A stretch of DNA of 26,050 nt from Priapulus caudatus (GCF_000485595.1 NW_014578392.1:38552-64601); one strand, 5' to 3'; shown: positions 9,476-19,356, counted from the stretch's first letter. A program made the numbers and translations. The notes: a model not told the origin generated them from the sequence alone.

Positions 9476-10315
9476 TTAATTTTGACAACCTGTTTCATCT
9501 TTCCTATCAATTTGTTTCATTAACGACTTTACATATTCCTTGAATCCCTCCGGTACGGCTTTATTCTTCATTCGTGCTGCTCCCACTTCTAGCTCACGTA
9601 TCTTCTTTTCCAGTTTCCGTTCTCGGTGCTGTCCCTCGATTATCTTCTTCATATTCTTGACTTCCTCTTCTTTCTTCTTTTCCATCTCTGTGCTTCTCTC
9701 CACCTCTTCCCTATGCTTTCGCTCCCTGATCTTCTTCAACTCCTCCTTATCTTTCCACATTTCCCAATTCTCCACTGTCTTCCCAAATTCTTTCTCATTT
9801 TCTTTAATCATCTTCTCTGCTTCTAATAACTGGCTGTCTAATTGCTCTATCCTCAACTTCTCTCTTTGTAATACCTCTTCGTTATAATCAACCACTACCT
9901 CCGACAGGAAAATACTCGTCATCTGTGGTTCCACTTCTTTTCTTCCCTCCGCTATCCTCTTCTTCTCCTTTGCCGCCTTCTCTTTTTCCACCCTATTCAC
10001 TACTAGTCTTTGTGTCTCTTCCTTCTGCCAACCTTTCTTTCCCCACTTCTTATATATTCCTTCCTTATCTAAACAGTGTAACTGGTTGGGTATAGTATAT
10101 AATACATGCGGCCTTGCATGGATGGGGTAGATGTTCAGAGGTTTTAACACCTTGTGCACCTTTACCAGGTGCCGGTTTATGTCGTTTGCCCTTTATTTTT
10201 TTCCTTTATCACACACGGGACACACTTGCCACCGCTGCATTCTGGCGTGTTGCTCCCCATGGTGCTTCGTGCAGTGTTGTGTTTTAACACTTATACCACA
10301 CCCTGGCACTGGGCA
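9476..10315 (-). pseudogene. C2H2 / coiled-coil sequence inside retrotransposon, copy 2
   Basis: From CPVPGC at 10315 the minus strand encodes a finger (C-x4-C with several His), then CPVC...NRHLVKVH, a C-x2-C / H-x4-H finger. A Glu/Lys-rich coiled coil of about 150 residues follows, ending KEYVKSLMKQIDRKDETGCQ. The whole stretch is in the same frame as the upstream gag-pol ORF. One TAA (10193-10195), inside the second finger, is the only stop between 12478 and 9476. Below it 238 codons stay open. There is no ATG at the head of this part. The sequence is A-rich on the coding strand, unlike the GC-rich pol before it. It matches copy 1 (4131-4813), which carries a further acidic N-terminus. Function is unknown; DNA/RNA binding by the fingers and dimerisation by the coil are inference only. 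Confidence 0.7.
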
Positions 10316-12478
10316 TTGCCGTACGAACGTTACTACTGCCAGGAGTTCGCGGTTCGTAGTACAGTACCTACGCTGAGCCGGGCCGAACCCCTTACTCGCG
10401 TAGGCAATCACACGTTCCTCCCCCTCCTGCGTCTGTGATAACACCGCTCCCATAGCAGTGTCGCTGGCGTCGGTGTCCAGTATGAACTCACCCTCCCGTT
10501 GGGGGTAAGCGAGCACCGGCGCGGACGTTAGCCTTTTCTTCAATTCTTTGAAGGCCTCTCCACACTTCTCCGTCCAGCGAAAAGGAAATCCCTTTCGCGT
10601 AAGGTCGGTCAGGGGCCGAGCCACCTCGGCGAAGCTGGGTATAAAGTGAGGTAATAGTTGGCGAGGTAATAGTAATCCTAGGAAGCTTCGGACGTCCGTG
10701 ACGCCAGTGGGGGAAGCCCAGTCTTTCACAGCCTGCAGTTTCTCCGGGTCACAGCTCACCCTTTCTGTGGACACCACGTGACCGAGAAAGGACACACTTG
10801 TCTGGAATAGTTCACACTTCCATGTCTTCAACTTCAGTTCTGCCCCGCGCAACCGTGCGAAGACATTTCTCCGATGTTCAGCTGCCTCCTCGAACGTTTG
10901 TCTAAAGACGATGACGTCATCGAGGTAGACCAGGCATTCAGCCCACTGCAGCCCCCGGAGGACGAGCTCCATGAGTCGTTCAAACGTCGCCGGGGCGTTG
11001 GCCAGGCCGAACGGCATGACCCGGAATTCGAAGAGGCCACGCCTTGTTCCTATCGCCGTCTTCTCTCTATCTTCGGGGTGCATTTCGACCTGCCAGTAGC
11101 CTGAGGCGAGGTCCAACGTAGAAAACCATTGACTACCGGCGAGGGCATCTAGCGTATCGTCGATCCTAGGTAGAGGATACGCATCCTTTCGCGTCGCGTC
11201 ATTCAACCGCCGGTAGTCCACGCAAAAGCGAGTGCTGCCATCCTTCTTGGTCACTAGGACGACCGGCGACGCCCACGGGCTGCTACTCGGGATGATGACG
11301 CCGGCAGTCAACATCTTGTCGATCTCTTCGTCCATGATGTGCTGCCGTCCCAGCGGGCAGCGTCGCGGGGCCTGCTTGATGGGGTAGTGGCCTCCCGTGT
11401 CGATCGTGTGGCGCACCCGGTTGGTGCGTCCCAACGGTTCTCCAGGCATGGCAAACAGGTCACGATTAGTGCCCAGAAGCTCCGCCAGTTCGTACCGTTG
11501 TCCACGGGTAAGGTGTTCGTCTGCATGCTCCACCAGCTGCCGCAGAGGCTGAGGCAGCGGGGACCAGTCATCTTGTTCCGGTCCTTGAGCCGAAGGGGCC
11601 GAGCTAACGGGTGCTACTCTCACCGCCACCTCTAGGTGGGCTAGCTCTTCCCCCGGGACGATGACCATCATCTCGTCGCCGATGTTGACTACCGAGAGGG
11701 CGACTTCCCCTCCAGCGGTATCCACCAGACTCCGCCCCATCAAGATGCCTCGCCGCCCTTTCGCCCGTGCGAACTTGGCCGTAGGTTCGGCGATCGCCAG
11801 TTGTTCATGTCTCCACGGCCGGGTGCCAACAGATCCGTCTACCACGGCGCCGCACCCTGGAGGAATCGCCACTCGCCGGATGGCGGTCACCCGTCGCGGT
11901 TCCAGCTTTTCCTCTCCATGCAGTGCGTGCAGGATGCTATCGACTGTCAGGTGGCCGCGAGCTGCATCCACCTGGCAGTCATGGCTAGCAAGGAAGTCCA
12001 TGCCCAGGATGCCGTACCTAGTACCCATCTCAGCTACGAGCATATCCTGCTCATACTCTCGTTCCCCAAGCAAGAAGTCGGCTTGAATCTCGCCGAGCGA
12101 CTCCAGCGGTCTTCCCTGAACGTCGTACATGTCTATCACCCTGGTCGCATAATCAGCTGGACTTTCGTTCGCACCTTTTCGACGTTGCTTACGCTCACTG
12201 CGATATACTCTTGATTTTTCCGCAGGATCGAATCGCCGTTGTAAGACGTCAGCTATCTCATCAAACGTAGCAAACTCGTGATCCAATCCGCTAATTGCAT
12301 CCAACGCACTGTCGTCTAATGCCATGAACAGTCTGTGTGCCTTCATTTCATCTTCCCATCCATTCCACTGCGCAACATATCGAAACTTTTGCATGAATCT
12401 GTCGAAATCTTCTGCTGTTCCACGGAACTTAAATGTTTTGGCTTCTTTTCTGTTGCATCCGGCCGACATCGAATCCAT
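10193..12478 (-). CDS. gag-pol: Ty3/gypsy gag-pol polyprotein, internally deleted
   Basis: A single 761-codon ORF starts at an ATG (MDSMSAGC). Residues about 1-116 are a retrotransposon gag segment (FRGTAEDFDRFMQKF...ESPADYATRV). At about 12127 it jumps into the C-terminal half of a retropepsin (GILGMDFLASHD), so the gag zinc knuckle and the protease Asp-Thr/Ser-Gly active site are missing. Reverse transcriptase looks whole: LDLASGYWQV (motif A), FGLANAPATF, and YLDD at residues 518-521 (10916-10927). A short imperfect duplication at about 10650-10680 disturbs the FLGL...HFIPSF region. RNase H starts (LDTDASDTAMGAVL, NRELLAVV) and breaks after VTFVRQ at 10316. The last 41 residues come from the zinc-finger sequence. 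Usual Ty3 polyproteins exceed 1,000 residues and include integrase. The deletions kept the frame, so a product could still be made. Confidence 0.93.
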   Translation of the reverse strand: MDSMSAGCNRKEAKTFKFRGTAEDFDRFMQKFRYVAQWNGWEDEMKAHRLFMALDDSALDAISGLDHEFATFDEIADVLQRRFDPAEKSRVYRSERKQRRKGANESPADYATRVIDMYDVQGRPLESLGEIQADFLLGEREYEQDMLVAEMGTRYGILGMDFLASHDCQVDAARGHLTVDSILHALHGEEKLEPRRVTAIRRVAIPPGCGAVVDGSVGTRPWRHEQLAIAEPTAKFARAKGRRGILMGRSLVDTAGGEVALSVVNIGDEMMVIVPGEELAHLEVAVRVAPVSSAPSAQGPEQDDWSPLPQPLRQLVEHADEHLTRGQRYELAELLGTNRDLFAMPGEPLGRTNRVRHTIDTGGHYPIKQAPRRCPLGRQHIMDEEIDKMLTAGVIIPSSSPWASPVVLVTKKDGSTRFCVDYRRLNDATRKDAYPLPRIDDTLDALAGSQWFSTLDLASGYWQVEMHPEDREKTAIGTRRGLFEFRVMPFGLANAPATFERLMELVLRGLQWAECLVYLDDVIVFRQTFEEAAEHRRNVFARLRGAELKLKTWKCELFQTSVSFLGHVVSTERVSCDPEKLQAVKDWASPTGVTDVRSFLGLLLPRQLLPHFIPSFAEVARPLTDLTRKGFPFRWTEKCGEAFKELKKRLTSAPVLAYPQREGEFILDTDASDTAMGAVLSQTQEGEERVIAYASKGFGPAQRRYCTTNRELLAVVTFVRQCPVPGCGISVKTQHCTKHHGEQHARMQRWQVCPVCDKGKK

Positions 12479-13005
12479 TTTATCCCTACTTCCTATATTA
12501 TACCACTTTCTCTTATCGTAGCTAATCGACTTGGTCTCTCATTTATCTGTCTCGACTGTTTCATACCAGTACTAGCCACATGCGGGTATGATGAATCGAA
12601 CATATAGCTCTCCTCCCTGCACTTCTATGACCAACATGCCTATCCTGCATGTCAGATACATAGTCACTATGATACGCCTTGTTCGTATTATGCCCATCTA
12701 CTGTAGGAGTATTTCTATCAGCCTTTGTTCTAGCTCATTCCCTGATTTGAGAGTCATTTTCATCACCTCCCGTCTCTGCCACCGTTTCAAAAGCGTTCCT
12801 CTCTCTCAGCTGATCGTGATCAGGAGTGCCGAGATTATGTTTCATATTCGAGATATTTCGTACCGATACTCTCGGAACCACGGAACAACCAATTAAAAAG
12901 AAAACTCATTGTATCGATACCACGTATATAGCACTGTAATAAATATTAAATATCTGTTCAAAATTCTAACAAAATTGATCCTATGAATGTTCAAAATAAA
13001 AAAAG
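12479..13005 (-). other. 5' untranslated leader of the retrotransposon
   Basis: About 530 bp lies between the PBS and the gag ATG. No coding region is convincing; short plus-strand ORFs here are chance. It would hold packaging signals if the element behaves like relatives. Confidence 0.6.
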
Positions 13006-13023
13006 ATCCCGGGCGAGCCCTCA
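13006..13023 (-). other. primer-binding site, tRNA-Pro-like
   Basis: The minus strand reads TGAGGGCTCGCCCGGGAT four bases after the 5' LTR end. It matches 16 of 18 positions of the well-known tRNA-Pro PBS (TGGGGGCTCGTCCGGGAT). One mismatch falls in the TGG that pairs with the tRNA CCA end, consistent with decay. Confidence 0.7.
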
Positions 13024-13595
13024 ATTTTGTAGCGGTTTACTCTGCGACTGACCCGTGACCGTGTCTTTACCGCATTCGTAAGTTATGTCTAGGGGTGAAT
13101 AATGTGTCACCGCCACGTTTAAAACCCGCCTACAAATTAGATTGATATAGCTATAGTTTATATATGTGCCGTGGTGTCAATGTGGAGATAGAGAACGAAA
13201 CTAGATGATAAAGAGTAGAAACAATGAGTTATAATTAGGTAACCGAACGGATAAATCTTTAATAAGATATAAACAAGGTACAATGAACCACAGTATTTAC
13301 TCTTATATCACAGTATGGTACATTACATTACAGTATTACTTCGAACTGAGCTACGTTACTTACTATATTTCTAACTCTCCCAGATCGAATGCTATATTCT
13401 CTCTATCGAATCTCCCTCTTTGTCAATCACTGTATCGAATCTCCTAACTATTTAGTTACTCTCCAACTCCCCAAATCGAACTCCTTTCTCTTCCTTATGT
13501 TCGCTCTATTTATCTTATCATTGACAATGGAAAAGTGTAAACACAATCAGCTGTTCGTTTCTAGATGTGACGTTGATTTCACCAACCAATCAGAG

Positions 13596-14092
13596 GGCCA
13601 ATTCGATTATGCAGTCTGGACTCTCCACATTCTCCAGTCCGGATCCTACCGGATTCGTGCGAAATATAATAGAAGTGGAGAACCAAGATTGCAGCCCCCT
13701 CGTTGTTGATTCTCAACGAGCTTCTTGATATTACAAAGATGGCGGCCCCACGTTGTTGATTCTCAACAGTGATACTACAAATTTCAATCATATCTAGGAA
13801 AAAAGGGATCTATAGTTTTATTGTCAACATTGTGAGTATTAGTAACACGCGAAAATCGGATGCACTACACGGATTGGTGCATAAAATGTGATAAAAACCA
13901 GAAAATTAGGTTTGAATAACCGAAATTCTGACTAAATGTTGCCATTCCGCCATTTGTCACGTGATCTCTTCGCTATCGCATCGGTCGAAAAAATCGAGTT
14001 TGGAAAGTCCAAACTTTCCAGAAATGGTCATGTGACCAGTAATCGAATGGAAATGGAGTCCGGAAAATCCGGACTGCGTAATCGAATTGGCC
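13596..14092. mobile_element. MITE nested in the 5' LTR, 497 bp
   Basis: The ends are inverted repeats, GGCCAATTCGATTA(T/C)GCAGTC, 20 of the first 21 bases matching, with further similarity inward. The 3' LTR shows the empty site, CAATCAGAGTGACG. CAGAG is present on both sides (13591-13595 and 14093-14097), giving a 5-bp duplication. If the third C and G are counted as ends, a 3-bp AGA duplication with GGGCC ends is equally possible. There is no transposase ORF. Confidence 0.9.
13686..13785. repeat. 51-bp imperfect tandem duplication in the MITE
   Basis: AGATTGCAGCCCCCTCG at 13686 and AGATGGCGGCCCCACG at 13737 each lead into GTTGTTGATTCTCAAC and then a TATTACAA-like end. Each GTTG...CAAC segment is itself a small hairpin. 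Confidence 0.75.
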
Positions 14093-14298
14093 CAGAGTGA
14101 CGCTGACATGACGATGACGTATACCAACATGGACGAACGCAATTCAGACGATGGACGACACACGGACGAGAAAACGAACGAACATGTAAACAGACAGTAA
14201 TTGTATGTATTAAAAGCTCACTATATATATCTTTTATAATATAGACTATTGTTCCCGGGTGCCCCCGTTACTGTCGGCACTTAGAAGCTTTCTAGCCA

Positions 14299-14860
14299 GT
14301 AGTAGTAGATAATCTTGTATTTTCAACTACGTTACATTTTTAAAACTGAACATTAGCTGGATAGCTCTAACCGATATCTAACAAATGTAATAACGCAGTC
14401 TTATACACATCCATCACTCCGATATTACATTAAAGAATATTACCCCATCATCAAGCTTCTCGCCAGCGATCACCGCGTATCGGTATGCCATAAACATATA
14501 ACGCAACGGACACCCTCGATTATTCGTCTTGCGGCTGTGGCGGCAATCCGATATCTCTGATCCAACTTGAAAATGCAATTTTGCTCTATTGATCACTTCA
14601 TCCCGTTGCCCGCTTGGCGACTTCATATAAGATTGGCACTCCATCCTGCTGCAAGCCTAACATCCTCGCGCCTCCCACCCACGCATGCATTTCCTTGCCC
14701 ATTCGCCACTTGTGATTTATCCTTTTTCTTTAACAGAAATTAATATGTAGCGTCCTCTCATACCAGAGTGGAAAGCTGATCTCGCCCCCCCTCCTCCAGA
14801 GACAGCATCCGAGTAAGTAACGTGGACTTTTTTTCGTATGCAGCTGTCGGCGCAAAGGAA
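14299..14860. other. unassigned; possible small exon at 14737-14812
   Basis: No repeat was found. A good acceptor (CTTTTTCTTTAACAG, ending 14736) and a strong donor (GTAAGT at 14813) bound 76 nt that are open in one frame on the plus strand. A minus-strand 76-codon ORF (14414-14644) also exists. Neither is supported by a family match, so both are weak. Confidence 0.2.
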
Positions 14861-15451
14861 ATTCTTCTAGCGATCTGCTGAATGCATACGGCCGATCACT
14901 ATCCTTCGGCAGAAAGTTAGGTTTCTTCCGGCAGCGATGTGCTCCAGTGCCGCACGTATTTCCTCGCTTCGCATTGCTGCAAGTGCTGCTGTTTGAGCTC
15001 CATTTTCTGACGCCGTTTCACAGAACATAAAATATTTACAGCCACCGCACACCTATGCACTTTACCAGCCCTGTAATGTCGCTGTAGTTTTCTATTCTTT
15101 AAATTTCATGGTCCACTAATGTACTGAGTGAAATACTGACAAAGATTGAGACAATTCTAGCCTTGCATCCATTTTGTTTCACGCGTGCATAAGGTCATGT
15201 CCTTGTATTCTTGTGTGTTTCGGTATTCGCTTGGTTTAGGCAGATGGATGATGTTGTTCCCTGCTCATTTTGACGTCATCAAATTCCTGTTGCGAAACAC
15301 TTTCTCAGAACACTCAAGAATGCTACGAGTCGTCAAAGCACCATTAAGGAAGCGCGAAGTCGGCACTAGATTGTGTCGTATGCTTTTATGGCATGGATGA
15401 ATACTGAGGGCACGCGATCATCCGAATTGTGCATCAGATCGCTAGTAGAAT
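14861..15451. repeat. inverted repeat about 590 bp across
   Basis: ATTCTTCTAGCGATCTG at 14861 pairs with CAGATCGCTAGTAGAAT ending at 15451 (one mismatch), and weaker similarity continues inward for about 25 bp. A 61-codon minus-strand ORF lies inside but is not recognised. It may be an old MITE; no target duplication was seen. Confidence 0.45.
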
Positions 15452-16439
15452 CTTCTCTGGCATGTCTGGCCATGCTTGCGGAAGTTTGTTTCATTGTAAA
15501 GTGAGGATTCTGCAACACGATCGCTGGCATGCAATGTAAACGCAGTGTATTCTTTCATGGATACTCAAGTGAAATTGCCTGTAGAACTGCATCTGTTCGT
15601 TTTTGCGTCGTATTGGCCAAATGGAGATAGCTGGAGAGGTGGTTTTTCTTTAGCTATGTTCTTTGTCAGTGTTATGCAGCTGTTAAGAATAAATTTTGTT
15701 CAGACGTTGGGGGACACAATTTGCACCTCACGCCCTTGCTTATCAGTTCAGCAACTATAGTGTTGTAAGCTCTTGCCTCTGAACACTCAAGTACAACCCA
15801 CGTTGTTTTATGTTCATCCGCACACACAGGCTTCTACCCGACCCCGGCCCCGTACTGGTTTTATTCCCGACCGTGAAGTGCTTGCACATCACCATAGTGT
15901 CATAGATTTTTTCACAGTGTCGTGTAAACGAACAGAAATTAAGAGCACTAACACTACTAACAACACTCATTTCCTCCTCTATCTTGATAAAATAATATTC
16001 GTCCTGCCGTCAATTTAGACTCAATTTCAGTAAATTGTAATATTATACACACCGCCAGTACTCACGTTGGTAAAAACTGCGGAAGTTGCGAAATGAAAAC
16101 TTTATCGCGTTAAACACCACAAACTTGTTCGCTGCGACCCAGTTTAACAGTTTGAAAACAGTAAATCTCTAATAGTATAAGCGCACAATATAAATCCGCA
16201 ATTCTTTAACAAACGCTATAACTGTTTTTTAACTACGCTCCTAACGTCGCTCTGTAAGTTACACGAAATCTAATATGCATACCACAAACTCTTTGAAATG
16301 CGCAGGCGCCTTGCTTTGGTACGTGTAGAGCGTCTGAACGTTCCCCTCTGTTTTGCTTCACTAACCTGAAACTTCCAACCGATCTGCTTCCAATCATCCC
16401 ATTTCTTCTCCATTCGCCGCTGGATGTATCGTTTGATAA
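15452..16439. other. no gene recognised
   Basis: Short ORFs of up to 81 codons on both strands overlap and show no motifs. The right end (16270-16440) may be 3' sequence of the adjacent decayed retroelement. Confidence 0.4.
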
Positions 16440-18893
16440 CGTTCGAAAAAGATTGCAGTGTTTTATCTTTATGAATCGTTCAGCTTCTTTCTATTGCCTG
16501 TGGCCAGAACGGTGTAAATACGTCTTCTGCAATACGATTCTGCAAACGATGAGAATTCTGCACCATTAAACGGTGGTCCGTTGTCGGTTTTCACTGTGTC
16601 TGGTATACCTTGCCTGGCAAATATGCTATCTAGTTTAGGAATTGTGGCCTTCGATGATGTACTTGTCTCCAGCTCTACCTCTGGAAACCTACTATACTCA
16701 TCTACCACTACTAGCAAGTATTCTCCCGTCGGAAATGGACCGCCAAAATCTACTGCCACTTCTTTCCATGGTCCGCAATGTAGTGTTGTCATCTTTAGAG
16801 GTTCTGGTCCTTCTGCGTTGTTGGCGGTAGCAGCTTGGCATGGCAAACACTGCTTAATTCGCTCTTCCACCAAACGATCTATACCCGGAAACCAAACCTT
16901 CTCGCGTAACAAGCTCTTGGTCTTGACGACACCTTGATGTCCGACGTGGGCCAATTCGATTGCTTTTTGACGTAACGAAACTGGCAACACAATGCGTGTG
17001 TTCCTCAGCACCAAGCCATTGAAGACTGCTAACTCATCCTTCACTGTCAGATATGGAACGAGTTCCTCATCTGCCCAGTGTCCATGTTCAATTGCACGGA
17101 TTAGCCTCTGTAGCACCGGATCACTCAAAGCATGTACCTCTACGTCTCTCACAGTAAGTGCCTTGGGCACACTGTTTGTACACACGTAATTTATATAGTC
17201 TTCGGCCGCGTCTGTCGCTGCTGGTTGATCCGGATGCCTACTCATGTAGTCAGCAGGATTTTCGTCGTCAACCGTAACCTCCATCAGTCAATCCTGGCAG
17301 ATGCTTGCTTATGACTGGCAACTAACCCAATCAGCGGCTTGTGGTCTGTTATAATATCGAATTCACTCCCATACAGATAGAGATGAAAGTGTTCAGCACC
17401 CCATACTACTGCTAACATTTCTCGTTCTGTTTGTGAATATCGCTGTTCAACACTCGATAGTGCTCGGCTAGCAAAACTAACGACTTTCCCACCTTGGCAT
17501 AACATGGCGGCTACGCCTACTGGACTTGCGTCTACTACCACTTCTGAACGCTTGGTTGGATCAAAATACTCCTCTGTGCACACGCTGGTCAGTTTATGCT
17601 TGAGGTCAGCAAGTGCTTTCTGGTGCACACATTTCCACTCCCATTGAGCACCTTTATGTGTGCACAAGTGCAGACGACACATCAGAATAATTTGCTATAC
17701 ACCTGGATACATATTGTGCCATCCCTAGTAGCGATCTGACTTCACTTGCGCTCTGGGGTACAATAGCATTTACGATACCAGATATCTTCCTAGGATCGGC
17801 AGCGATCCCGTCACTGCTGAAAATGTGTCCGTAGAAAGTAACTTGTTTCTGTCCAAACCTGCATTTGTCCTTATTTAGCTTTAAGTTGGCTTGTTCAAGT
17901 CACTCTAGTACCGCTTTCAGGTTTTTGTCGTGCGATTCTTGTGTTTGTCTATACACAATGATGTCATCTGACATGTTTTTGCATCTCTTTAAACCGGATA
18001 ACACTCCTGATAGTGCATTCTGAAAGATCTCCGAAGCGGCGTTGATAACGAACATTAACCTTTTGTATCTAAACAGTCCAAGATGCATTGAGAATGTCGT
18101 AATGTATCGACTCTCAGGACTCTTGAGTTGATCTTGAGTTGAGTTGAGCTGATCTTGTATCGACTCTCTTGAGTTTGTCCAGTTCCCTCTCGACAGCTTT
18201 CCTTACGTGGAATGGAATAAGTCGATGTGGTTGTTGCTTTGGCTCCACATTCTCGTCGATGTATAACTTCATCTGTATGTTTTCCGCTTTGCCCATACCC
18301 TTGAAGATGTTCGGAAACTTCCCGGCTATCGTCTGCATCTTAGATGTCACACTCTGTGCTACATGTATAATGCCTAGATCTTCAGCTGCTCTGTAGCCTA
18401 AAAGGTTACCTGTGCTGCCATCTACAACATGAATATTAGTCTCCACAACCTTCTTGTCATACTGTAAGTACCCCAATGGTAGGCAAAGGGTTTCTTGAGC
18501 CATAAGGGTAGACCTTAGTTGTCGGTTGTTGAAACAGCAGTGGCACGTGGGAGGGCCCCTTTAACCGGTTGAAAGTTTCGCTGTCTATGATGTTCACTGA
18601 TGCCCCTGTGTCAACAGTCATTCTTACGACTTTCCCCTCAATCTTTACGTTGCACGTTGGTAGCTTGTCCCCGTGCTGTCTCGCACCAAACGTGTACTCA
18701 TCGTCCGAGGAATCCGACTTATGTGCTTCCATCTCTGCTGCAGAATGCTTGTCCTCTGTGACGCGATACGCTGACTGTTCTCTTCTCTGTCTTGATCTAC
18801 ACACTGCAGCGAAGTGGTTAAGCTTCCCACATGATCTACAAGACTTGCCCCTGGCTGGACATGGCTTACTTTGGGGGTGTGGATACAGTCCAC
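16440..18893 (-). pseudogene. second Ty3/gypsy pol, decayed
   Basis: Read on the minus strand, the domains appear in Ty3/gypsy order. A zinc knuckle [14 protein letters not shown] lies near 18800-18840. Protease has an intact VDTGAS (18457-18804) and continues in another frame at 18114-18503. RT is reduced to its second half, with GLFRYKRLMF and MSDDIIVY (17900-18088); motif A and its Asp are gone. The RT connection follows at 17690-17900. RNase H has VVVDASPVG, REMLAVVW and ITDHKPL (17284-17682). Integrase spans 16469-17284, with an HHCC finger (HVGHQG...CLPC), VAVDF and TDNGPPF, and the frame breaks before the catalytic Glu. A TGA and a deletion separate RNase H from integrase. No LTRs were found. 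Its sequence differs from the first element (AT-rich codons, different RT motif), so it is another family. Confidence 0.9.
18103..18168. repeat. filler repeat at the RT deletion junction
   Basis: TGTATCGACTCTC occurs at 18103-18115 and 18156-18168. Between them are repeated GAGTTGA and TGATCTTG pieces. The tract stands where the first half of RT should be, and looks like templated filler from break repair. Confidence 0.6.
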
Positions 18894-19091
18894 TACACTA
18901 CAGCAACCATAACCACACGAAATGCATATCGAAACTCCTTCGCTGATGGATTGTCCCGGAATCCGCCCTTTCGCCGAATAGTAGAGAACAAATTCTCAAC
19001 AATATCTTGATTAACCCGAGATGTGAACAGAAAACGAATATCTGTGCTTTCCTTCATGTGCTGCCACAGCTGCGAAATACAAGAAATGGCA
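18848..19091. repeat. direct repeat A (first copy), 244 bp
   Basis: It is identical to 19935-20178 except for one base seen (ACCACACG versus ACCATACG). It spans the junction between gypsy (zinc-knuckle side) and P-type transposase sequence. On its left it continues into intact gypsy sequence; on its right it stops abruptly at the GC-rich cassette. Confidence 0.95.
18893..19091 (-). pseudogene. P/THAP9-type transposase C-terminal fragment, duplicate
   Basis: The minus strand encodes the same VENLFSTIRRKGGFRDNP segment as 19980-20228. It is present only because repeat A carries it. It is cut at 19091 by the cassette. Confidence 0.8.
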
Positions 19092-19356
19092 CCTCCTCTC
19101 CCGCCGGGGCGCCACCCTCGGCGACCACCTTACTCGCCCACGCCAATACGGCGGGCGAGGGGTGACTTGTCTGCCGGGGGCTCGGTGAACATCCGTAGCC
19201 CGGCGTCCGAGGACGGGGGCTAGGGGCGGCCACTCCTTCTTCTTCAGCTTCCTCCATGCTGCTGCTCTCGCTACTACTGCTCCCGCTGCTGCTACTATCG
19301 CTACTCGAGGACCACTCGTAGCCCTCCTCCAAGTCTTCCATCATTTCTCCCATCAT
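19054..19356 (-). CDS. acidic Ser-rich ORF of the GC-rich cassette
   Basis: The first ATG on the expected transcript is at 19356 (MMGEMMEDLEEGYEW). An acidic polyserine stretch follows (roughly residues 16-34, then EEAEEEG) and then a Pro/Arg/Ser-rich region. The frame runs out of the cassette at 19091 and ends in repeat A at 19054, so the natural C-terminus is missing or replaced. Acidic Ser tracts occur in many nuclear and viral regulators, so no family can be named. The promoter-like elements just upstream are the main reason to take the ORF seriously. Length is 100 codons. Confidence 0.4.
   Translation of the reverse strand: MMGEMMEDLEEGYEWSSSSDSSSSGSSSSESSSMEEAEEEGVAAPSPRPRTPGYGCSPSPRQTSHPSPAVLAWASKVVAEGGAPAGEEVPFLVFRSCGST

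Larger units (their letters stand above)
8331..14298 (-). mobile_element. Ty3/gypsy LTR retrotransposon, defective
   Basis: Two long direct repeats (8331-9066 and 13028-14298) both run TGTAGCGG...CA on the plus strand and share sequence throughout. The element reads on the minus strand as 5' LTR, PBS, leader, gag-pol (12478-10193), zinc-finger/coiled-coil sequence (10315-9476), a 28-bp tandem repeat, PPT and 3' LTR. It lacks the end of RNase H and all integrase, so it could move only with help. No perfect target duplication flanks it (ATAG on the left, GTAG on the right). The 5' LTR carries a later MITE insertion. Confidence 0.92.
13028..14298 (-). repeat. 5' LTR, 1271 bp including a MITE
   Basis: It aligns to the 3' LTR from TGTAGCGG to TTTCTAGCCA. 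Without the 497-bp insertion and its 5-bp duplication it is about 769 bp. Other differences are substitutions and small indels, including about 14 bp near 13353 and 2 bp at the outer end, so the copy is not recent. Confidence 0.92.

Noticed and set aside
8326-14303. Target-site duplication of the LTR retrotransposon
   Set aside because: Flanks read AATAG and GTAGT; at best three of four bases match, so no duplication is claimed.
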